In this document: piece after piece, positions 8,828-14,195 of the stretch
How the letters are laid out: every line of letters starts with the position of its first letter
How positions within the stretch are numbered: position 1 is the first letter of the stretch
Assembly (NCBI GenBank): GCA_022704885.1
Contig: JAKJFO010000106.1
Coordinates: 1-14,195, forward strand
Origin: Candidatus Rifleibacteriota bacterium
Lineage (GTDB): Bacteria; Riflebacteria; Ozemobacteria; Ozemobacterales; Ozemobacteraceae
DNA length: 14,195 nucleotides
Reading direction: 5' to 3'
The notes under the pieces: model-generated
What the model was told of the DNA's origin: nothing
What the model saw: the letters and a program-made list of their open reading frames with translations, nothing else
Databases searched by the model: none
Program-made: the position numbers and the translations under genes

Positions 8828-9334
8828 CTACTTTGCGAGCTGCTGGAAAGCTTTGTCGGGGTCGGTGGCGTCGAGCGGGCGGGCTGAGTGAATTAGCCAG
8901 TTACCGTCAATTTTGCGCATGGTCAGCACACCGGTATCAGCTCCCTGTCCGCTGAAAGCCTGAAATTTCTGGCCGTCGACCGTGCCGGTAATAACGACAA
9001 CGCCGAGAACTCGCGCTTCACTGGCAGTTGGCGGCAGGCGGTCATTTTCGTGCTTGATGTATTTAATGTTAACGTTAAGGTCGCGAACATTAAAGAAAAA
9101 TGCTTTGAGATAGTTGAGAGTAGTCTCGCGGTCAGCAAATTTTTCGACATTGAAGTCTTGAGTCAGATAACTGGCGATCTCCTTTGCGCTCTTCTCTCCA
9201 AGAGCATCAGCTGTCTGCCTGATAACTTCCTCGATCTTCGCGGTCTCGCTCATCGGAAAAAGCACCAGGCTGACCACCCAACCAAGCACAAGTAATGCAA
9301 AAATTGCCGCTGCAACTTTGAGATAACGGTTCAT
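8828..9334 (-). CDS. Membrane-anchored NTF2-like (SnoaL/DUF4440-type) protein
   Basis: This 168-residue protein has one N-terminal hydrophobic segment at about residues 5-26 (LKVAAAIFALLVLGWVVSLV), which is either an uncleaved anchor or a signal peptide. A domain of about 130 residues follows with NTF2-like character. It starts with helices rich in Glu, Ala and Lys (KIEEVIRQTADALGEKSAKE), continues with LTQDFNVEKFADRETTLNYL, and ends in beta strands with the typical MRKIDGNWLIHSARPL motif near 139-154. Such domains are usually small binding or scaffold folds; no catalytic residue is evident and no function can be named. ATG 9334 is preferred because the hydrophobic segment then sits at the normal distance. 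A GTG at 9352 is in frame but has no clear ribosome site, and the GAGG near it is 12 bases from the chosen ATG, so the start is uncertain. Confidence 0.7.
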   Translation of the reverse strand: MNRYLKVAAAIFALLVLGWVVSLVLFPMSETAKIEEVIRQTADALGEKSAKEIASYLTQDFNVEKFADRETTLNYLKAFFFNVRDLNVNIKYIKHENDRLPPTASEARVLGVVVITGTVDGQKFQAFSGQGADTGVLTMRKIDGNWLIHSARPLDATDPDKAFQQLAK

Positions 9335-9416
9335 TTGATATAACTGCCTCACATCATGTATTGCGAGGAAAATATATTAATTACTACTAAAAGCAAGAAA
9401 AGTTTTTTTAAAGGTA

Positions 9417-9444
9417 TTGACTTGTCGAATCGAGTCGATATAGA
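9417..9444 (+). promoter_or_regulatory. Putative promoter and overlapping operator for the C25 peptidase gene
   Basis: TTGACT (9417-9422) and TATAGA (9439-9444) are 16 bases apart, matching consensus at 5/6 and 4/6. The spacer contains three TCGA units at a 5-base period (9425-9438). The region 9419-9436 is an imperfect palindrome (GACTTG with CGAGTC), a plausible repressor site overlapping the promoter. Confidence 0.45.
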
Positions 9445-9485
9445 CTGGAAATCTGGAGATATTTTCTTATAAGTCGCCGCGGCCG

Positions 9486-9558
9486 GTCCCGCCCCTGTCC
9501 AGGGTGCTCAGCCGTATGGTAATAAGACTCCAGGAGCATGTAGTATACGAAAGGGGAC
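9486..9558 (+). promoter_or_regulatory. Structured 5' leader that may mask the ribosome site of the C25 peptidase gene
   Basis: Several complementary segments lie in this GC-rich leader. CCCT-gtcc-AGGG forms a small hairpin (9493-9504). TGCTC (9505-9509) pairs with GAGCA (9534-9538). GTCCC (9486-9490) or CCCCT (9492-9496) can each pair with the Shine-Dalgarno segment AAGGGGAC (9551-9558). The CCCCT strand is thus shared between the small hairpin and the ribosome site, an arrangement typical of switches. No known riboswitch consensus was recognised. Confidence 0.35.
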
Positions 9559-9562
9559 GAGT

Positions 9563-11374
9563 GTGAAAAAGTTTTTTACAGTATTGATGATGGTTCTTTG
9601 TATGAGTGGGGTCGTTTTTGCAGACGAAATCATTCTTTCTGATGCAGTCCGCAGCGGCATCGACGTGGTATCGGAGAATTACAGTGAGGGCAATTTGACT
9701 CTCGGCATGAACTGCGGTGTGAGCAAGCTGCATTTTTATGATGCAGAAACTCCGATGGGCAGATTCAGTGTAATGTACACTCCCGAAATGTATTTCGGCG
9801 GCGCTTATGGTGCTCCGCAGCTTCCGGTTATCACCAAGCTGATCCAGATTCCGTTTGGCGCAACCTGCAAAGTAGTCGTAAAAAGCTACGATTCAAAAGT
9901 TTACAACCTCGCCGATTTTGGCGTGTCGAACAAGATTTTCCCGAGACAGCCTTCAGCTCCCAAAGATGGCAGCGAAGTGCCTTTCGTCTATGAAAAATCT
10001 GCATACATTTACAAAGGCTTCAACGGTCAGCCTCTGGCCACCATCGAAGAAGTCGGCGTCATGAGACATATGCGCCTGGCCCACCTGACCATTTCTCCGA
10101 TCACCTACAATGCTGTAGACAACAAAATCAACGTTTACAACAACATCGACTTCGAAATCGTCATGGAAAATGCCGACATCGCAGCCAGCAGAGCCAAGCA
10201 TGACGCATATGCCGCCCCGGCTTTCGCGTTTGCTGAATCAATGGTTACTGTTCCCCAGGCACTCAAGTTTGGTGCCAGCAGAGCCAAAGAAGGCTATGTA
10301 ATCGTTTCTGACCCTATGTTCAAGGATGCTATCGCTCCTTTCGCAGCCTGGAAAAAACAGCAGGGCTTCGTCGTAAAAACCGTATTCACCGACGAATTCG
10401 GTACTGGCCCCGCTATCACCGAACCTCTCAAGGCCTACCTGCATGACCTCTACAATAATCCGACAACTGACATGCCAGCTCCGAGCTATGTTCTCTTCGT
10501 TGGCGACCACGCTCAGATCCCGGCTTTCAAAGGCAAAACCGGTTCACACATCACCGAACTTTATTTCGTTGCTGTAACCCCCGGCGATTTCCTGCCCGAA
10601 ATGCTGACCGGCCGCTTCTCAGCTCAGAATGTTGAACAGCTGCTGCCGCAGATCGAAAAGACCATGGAATATGGTCAGTACAAATTCCCGGATCCTTCAT
10701 TCCTCGACAATACAGTACTGGTAGCCGGTTGGGATGGCAGTTGGGCTCGCAGCCACGGCTGGCCTCACATCAACTATGCTGAAAAGTATTACATCAACAA
10801 AGAGAATGGCTTCAACGTTTACAAGTCTCTGTCAGCCGGTTCTCAGTTCAATGCAGCTGAAATCGTTAAAAAGGTTGGCGAAGGCGCCTGCTACGTTAAC
10901 TACACTGCCCATGGTTCTTCAACTTCATGGGCTGACCCGAGCTTCTCGATCGCACAGATCAAGGCTCTCGGCAACAAGGGCAAGTATCCTTTCGTCATCG
11001 GCAACTGCTGTCTGACCAGCAAGTTCGAAGTATCTGAATGTTTCGCCGAAGCCTGGCTGAGAGCCAAGGATGCCGGCGCTATCGGCTACGTTGGTGGCAC
11101 CAACAGCACCTACTGGGATGAAGATTTCTGGTGGGGCGTCGGTCTGCACTCAATCGTCAAGCCGAACAACGATGGCGTTCCCCCGCTTAAAGAAAAAACC
11201 GGCCCGGGCGCTTTCGAAGCTATGTTCGAAGGCAATGGCACCAGCAATGCCGGTTTCATGGTTGCCGGCAATATGGCTGTAGAAGCTTCAAGCTCAAGCC
11301 GCAAGCAGTATTACTGGGAAGTCTATCACCTGATGGGCGATCCGTCTCTCAAGACCTACATGGGTCAGAAATAA
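9563..11374 (+). CDS. Secreted C25-family (gingipain-like) cysteine peptidase
   Basis: This 603-residue protein starts with GTG, preceded closely by AAGGGGA. Residues 1-20 are a signal peptide with likely cleavage after FA at DEI. A propeptide-like beta region of about 200 residues follows (ITKLIQIPFGATCKVVVKSYD, then LAHLTISPITYNAVDNKINV), as in C25 zymogens. The catalytic region begins near 243 (GYVIVSDPMFKDAIAPFAAW). YVNYTAHGSSTSWADP gives catalytic His450 (gingipain NYTGHGSETAW), and PFVIGNCCLTSKF puts Cys483 at the gingipain nucleophile position (PFIFDVACVNGDF). It ends at HLMGDPSLKTYMGQK, where the gingipain caspase-like fold ends, so the Ig-like and T9SS C-terminal sorting domains are absent. 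It is probably exported and processed by another route. Codons favour AAC, TTC, ATC and CTG more than in the neighbours, suggesting high expression. Specificity (Arg or Lys) cannot be told. Confidence 0.88.
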   Translation: MKKFFTVLMMVLCMSGVVFADEIILSDAVRSGIDVVSENYSEGNLTLGMNCGVSKLHFYDAETPMGRFSVMYTPEMYFGGAYGAPQLPVITKLIQIPFGATCKVVVKSYDSKVYNLADFGVSNKIFPRQPSAPKDGSEVPFVYEKSAYIYKGFNGQPLATIEEVGVMRHMRLAHLTISPITYNAVDNKINVYNNIDFEIVMENADIAASRAKHDAYAAPAFAFAESMVTVPQALKFGASRAKEGYVIVSDPMFKDAIAPFAAWKKQQGFVVKTVFTDEFGTGPAITEPLKAYLHDLYNNPTTDMPAPSYVLFVGDHAQIPAFKGKTGSHITELYFVAVTPGDFLPEMLTGRFSAQNVEQLLPQIEKTMEYGQYKFPDPSFLDNTVLVAGWDGSWARSHGWPHINYAEKYYINKENGFNVYKSLSAGSQFNAAEIVKKVGEGACYVNYTAHGSSTSWADPSFSIAQIKALGNKGKYPFVIGNCCLTSKFEVSECFAEAWLRAKDAGAIGYVGGTNSTYWDEDFWWGVGLHSIVKPNNDGVPPLKEKTGPGAFEAMFEGNGTSNAGFMVAGNMAVEASSSSRKQYYWEVYHLMGDPSLKTYMGQK

Positions 11375-11394
11375 GCCAGCAGGGTGTTTGTGCC

Positions 11395-11412
11395 GGCACC
11401 TGAAAGGGTGCC
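11395..11412 (+). other. Hairpin 3' of the C25 peptidase gene
   Basis: GGCACC (11395-11400) pairs with GGTGCC (11407-11412) around a 6-base loop, about 20 bases after the stop codon. It has no T-run. It sits just before the main terminator and may protect the mRNA 3' end. Confidence 0.4.
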
Positions 11413-11428
11413 AATAACTTGATCTGGA

Positions 11429-11457
11429 GCGCCGTGCCATCGTGGCACGGCGCTTTC
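11429..11457 (+). terminator. Intrinsic terminator after the C25 peptidase gene
   Basis: A perfect 11-bp stem, GCGCCGTGCCA (11429-11439) with TGGCACGGCGC (11443-11453), closes a TCG loop and is followed by TTTCTTAT. It lies about 55 bases after the stop and about 25 bases before the next gene's start, so the two genes are probably transcribed separately. Confidence 0.85.
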
Positions 11458-11481
11458 TTATGCCAGCGGGAGTTAATCAGT

Positions 11482-12198
11482 GTGAGCAATAATGAATTTG
11501 TGCAGCCAGGTGAAAAATTGATACCGACAGATTTGCAAAGGTTATCAGAAGCCGGTCAGCGGGTAAACCGCCGAATCCTTATTATAACCAACCTGGTTGC
11601 AATCATTTCGGCTCTGGCATTTCACTGGCCGATCAGTTATCTGCTTTTTCCATACTGGATGCAGAGCGTTATTATCGGCTATTACAGTCGTAAACGCATG
11701 TTGTCGCTCAACCGCTTCTCGACAGAGGGCTTCAAATCAAATGGACAAGAAGTTGATCCAACCGAGGAAACGAAAAAAGATACCGCCCGTTTTTTCACTT
11801 TTCACTATGGCTTTTTTCATGCCGTCTATTTCGTCTTTCTCAGTGCACTGTTAGCGGGTTTTGAACCTGGAGACTGGGCGTGGATGCTGGTGCTGGCAAT
11901 AAGTTTTGTCCGTGGCCACGCCAGTATGTACAAAGCGAATTTTGAAGCCGATCGTAGTGGCTGCCCCAATATCGGTCTGCTCATGTTTCTGCCCTATCTA
12001 CGCATCATACCCATGCATCTTGTGGTTGCGCTTGGCATGCTTTCTTCTTTTGCCAATGATTCAAGTACTCTTTTTCAGGCGTTTATCGTAATATTTTTTG
12101 GCAGTCTGAAAACCGCAGCCGATTATCTTATGGCAGTTACTGAACATCACTACGTCAGAGAAATCACAGATTCCAGATGCGAAACCCAGAGCAGTTAA
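11482..12198 (+). CDS. DUF6498-like multi-pass membrane protein
   Basis: The product is 238 residues with about six hydrophobic segments (approximately 31-48, 52-68, 104-125, 132-145, 165-190 and 198-220). Motifs that recall the DUF6498 family are FPYWMQSVIIGYYSRKRM (56-73) after the first helix, and FFTFHYGFFHAVYFVFL (104-120). The second half has RGHASMY and PYLRIIPMHL. The family has no established function that I know of. The open frame extends back to an ATG at 11419, but that codon lies upstream of and the frame then runs through the terminator hairpin. GTG 11482 is preferred because GGGAG precedes it by nine bases and the terminator is then outside the gene. An acidic and basic cytoplasmic loop (about 74-103) separates helices two and three. 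There is no clear functional link to its neighbours. Confidence 0.7.
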   Translation: MSNNEFVQPGEKLIPTDLQRLSEAGQRVNRRILIITNLVAIISALAFHWPISYLLFPYWMQSVIIGYYSRKRMLSLNRFSTEGFKSNGQEVDPTEETKKDTARFFTFHYGFFHAVYFVFLSALLAGFEPGDWAWMLVLAISFVRGHASMYKANFEADRSGCPNIGLLMFLPYLRIIPMHLVVALGMLSSFANDSSTLFQAFIVIFFGSLKTAADYLMAVTEHHYVREITDSRCETQSS

Positions 12199-12212
12199 GC
12201 CATTGTTGATTA

Positions 12213-12241
12213 TTGCTAAAATTGGCTCATGATGCTAAAAT
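12213..12241 (+). promoter_or_regulatory. Putative promoter with paired TGCTAAAAT repeats upstream of the TonB receptor
   Basis: TGCTAAAAT occurs at 12214-12222 and again at 12233-12241, a 19-base period. TTGCTA (12213-12218) and TAAAAT (12236-12241) form a -35/-10 pair with 17 bases between them. The leader would be about 125 bases. No cobalamin riboswitch box or classical Fur box was recognised in it. Confidence 0.35.
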
Positions 12242-12372
12242 CAACGTCTGATCTTATAACTGTGCGGCAGCATTGAGCTATTGTTTGAATCAGGTTGGCC
12301 CTGCAACAGCTGAATTGCTTTTTACGCTGCAGACGACTTAATAATACAGCATTGTCATGGAAGGTTCTGAGT

Positions 12373-14195
12373 ATGAAGTATTACAACAGTATACAAGTCG
12401 CCAGGAGACTGCTTTTCACCATATTAGTAATTCTGCTGGCAGGTTCCAGTATAGGTTATAGCGCCGACATCGAGATGGAATCTCTGTCGCTGCTATACGA
12501 ACCCGAGAATGTAGTGACTGCGATGCGGTCACTTGAGCCGGCGATAGAATCTCCAGCCATAATATCGGTATACACGCAAAAGCAGATAAAGCAGCTCGGG
12601 GTGCGAACCATTCCTGAACTGCTTGAATTCGCACCGGGTTTCAACCCATGGCGATCAATAGCCGGCGACTGGTGGCCTGGCCCGCGTGGCGTTTTTGATT
12701 CGAACCGCAGCTTCATGGTGCTTGTTGATGGCGTAAGCCTCAACAACCAGTTTCTTGGAACCCCGTATTGGACCTATGACCTGATTGACCTGAGCAGGTT
12801 TAACCGTATCGAGATAATCCGTGGTCCTGGTTCGGCGATGTACGGAGCCAATGCCTTTCTTGCGATCATAAACTGCATTACCGAAACAGACCCAGCTGAA
12901 AAGGGTTCTATTCGTGCATCTATTGGCAGTTATAACAGCAAGGGAATAGGCCTTGCCAAAGTTTTCAAGTCGGGACAGACAACCGTTGACTTGAGTTTTT
13001 CCGGCTCCAGCAGAGATGGAGACTCGCGACCGGTTGAAAGAGATGTGTTTGGCAAGTCCGGTTTTACCAGAGACGGCTTCAGCAAAAAAGATTTTATGCT
13101 TAAAATCACTGACGAAAGAGGTTACAGCTTTCTTGCCCATCACGTCGAAGGCGGACGAGAAGGTTATATCGGATATTTTGAAAACCTTAACGACAAGACT
13201 TTTTTCAGACGAGCGAACGACCTGTTATCACTCAAGTATCAGAAAAATCTCGCCAACCAGTCAAATTACTCAGTTGAACTTTTTTACAACCGTTTCAGCG
13301 ACAGCGAAGACGCAGAAACTCTGAGTCCTGGTGTAACCGGCAATGGCGTCACCTACCCCTCTGGTGTAATAGAGCAGGATCATTCAAAAGATGCGATCTG
13401 GGGAATGAATTTTTTATGGAAGGGGCCTCGCAAAAATCGGCATCAACTTTCGATCAGAGGCGAACTCTCATGGATCGAGCTGATGGAATCATCAGTGGCC
13501 GCTTCTTATGCCAGCCCCAATGACCCATCACAGCTGAGTGAGCTGCCGGGAGCTGCACCCAGACCTGAACGTTTCACCAACAATTCACTGACAGTACAGG
13601 ATGACATCAGAGTAAGTCAGAGAATGAGACTGGTTCTCGACGCCCGCTACGACAAGCACTCTCTTTTCGGCGACACCTTGAGCACAAGAGCTGCTTTGAT
13701 CAAACGAATGAATGCCGAATGGACAGCAAAATTTCTTTATGGCAGAGCCTATCGGAATCCTGATTTTCACGAGATCAACAACAACCGCAATCTCAAGCCT
13801 GAAAAGATCGATACATATGAATTTCAACTGCTGGGTGAACTGTTTGACGGCTGGCAGGCAAAGGTCAATTTTTTCATTAATAATATAAGCGATCGGATCG
13901 AAAGTCCTCGTTTGTTTCTCGACTATCGCAACGTCAGCAAAACTACTATTGATGGTATGGAATTTGAGGTCAAAAAGCGCTTCAAAGGCAACCAGGAGAT
14001 TTTTGCCAATCTCTCGACATTTCGCCTGCGCTCGGAAACTCAACCTAATGTCGTAGCGCCGGGTTTGCCACATAACAAGCTGAACCTTGGCTATAGTGTT
14101 AGAAGTGGCGATTACTGCGCCACAATCTGGAGCAGCATTTCAGCCGTGCAACCAAGAAACGCCGCTGACAGCAGACCGCCGCTTTCAGGTCGCTG
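12373..14195 (+). CDS. TonB-dependent outer-membrane receptor (3' end outside the window)
   Basis: The frame opens with ATG 12373, eight bases after GGAAGG, and continues for 607 codons to the window edge without a stop. Residues 1-32 are a signal peptide (basic VARR, then LLFTILVILLAGSSIG). A short N-terminal segment ending ESPAIISVYTQKQI leads into the plug domain (about 60-180). Plug landmarks are IPELLEFAPGFNPW, the FMVLVDGVSLNN strand, and the hallmark RIEIIRGPGSAMYGANAF. The rest is beta-barrel, with alternating hydrophobic strands and the receptor motif FLYGRAYRNPDFHEINNNRN, then LKPEKIDTYEF. Such receptors take up siderophores, cobalamin, heme or glycans across the outer membrane using TonB-ExbBD energy. 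The substrate cannot be read from the sequence, and no uptake genes accompany it here. Full receptors usually have 650-750 residues, so most of the protein is present. Confidence 0.9.
   Translation, partial: MKYYNSIQVARRLLFTILVILLAGSSIGYSADIEMESLSLLYEPENVVTAMRSLEPAIESPAIISVYTQKQIKQLGVRTIPELLEFAPGFNPWRSIAGDWWPGPRGVFDSNRSFMVLVDGVSLNNQFLGTPYWTYDLIDLSRFNRIEIIRGPGSAMYGANAFLAIINCITETDPAEKGSIRASIGSYNSKGIGLAKVFKSGQTTVDLSFSGSSRDGDSRPVERDVFGKSGFTRDGFSKKDFMLKITDERGYSFLAHHVEGGREGYIGYFENLNDKTFFRRANDLLSLKYQKNLANQSNYSVELFYNRFSDSEDAETLSPGVTGNGVTYPSGVIEQDHSKDAIWGMNFLWKGPRKNRHQLSIRGELSWIELMESSVAASYASPNDPSQLSELPGAAPRPERFTNNSLTVQDDIRVSQRMRLVLDARYDKHSLFGDTLSTRAALIKRMNAEWTAKFLYGRAYRNPDFHEINNNRNLKPEKIDTYEFQLLGELFDGWQAKVNFFINNISDRIESPRLFLDYRNVSKTTIDGMEFEVKKRFKGNQEIFANLSTFRLRSETQPNVVAPGLPHNKLNLGYSVRSGDYCATIWSSISAVQPRNAADSRPPLSGR

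Noticed and set aside
12655..13143. Minus-strand frame of 162 codons
   Set aside because: It is antisense to the conserved plug domain of the TonB receptor, whose frame is unbroken.
13585..14073. Minus-strand frame of 162 codons near the right end
   Set aside because: It is antisense to the receptor beta-barrel and has no supporting features.

Overview
The window looks like ordinary chromosome of a diderm (Gram-negative-type) bacterium. It carries a TonB-dependent outer-membrane receptor, several exported proteins with Sec signal peptides, purine-rich Shine-Dalgarno sites, and sigma70-like promoter hexamers. Base composition is moderate and intergenic DNA is AT-rich. No rRNA, tRNA, IS element, phage gene or CRISPR array was seen. 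I cannot assign a phylum. The gene mix (major vault protein homologue, TGT-MnmD fusion, gingipain-like C25 peptidase) suggests a poorly sampled lineage, but that is only an impression.

Layout. (1) 1-337, minus: 5' part of a gene with a GAF-like N-terminus. (2) 338-683: AT-rich divergent spacer with nested inverted repeats and a promoter. (3) 684-2480, plus: secreted papain-like protein. (4) 2487-3305, minus: single-pass membrane protein of unknown function. (5) 3332-3366: strong intrinsic terminator. (6) 3382-5853, minus: full-length bacterial homologue of the eukaryotic major vault protein (MVP), with its own promoter and a perfect Shine-Dalgarno. (7) 5942-7972, minus: tRNA-guanine transglycosylase fused to an MnmD/MnmC-type methyltransferase. 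(8) 8136-8825, plus, divergent from (7): queuosine-precursor transporter of the YhhQ family. (9) 8828-9334, minus: membrane-anchored NTF2-like protein. (10) 9563-11374, plus: C25 (gingipain-like) cysteine peptidase behind a structured leader and followed by a strong terminator. (11) 11482-12198, plus: DUF6498-like membrane protein. (12) 12373-14195, plus: TonB-dependent receptor, truncated by the window end.

Two themes stand out. The first is the MVP homologue. Its repeats, shoulder, coiled-coil cap helix and cap-ring segment can all be matched by eye to animal MVP, so this bacterium may build a vault-like shell. No TEP1, vault-PARP or recognisable vault RNA lies beside it. The second is wobble-base tRNA modification. 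One polypeptide combines an enzyme acting on G34 with one that should act on U34, and the divergently transcribed neighbour imports the queuosine precursor that the first domain needs. The remaining genes are mostly cell-surface or secreted functions (two cysteine-peptidase-like proteins, a TonB receptor, small membrane proteins) with no evident pathway link to the vault gene.
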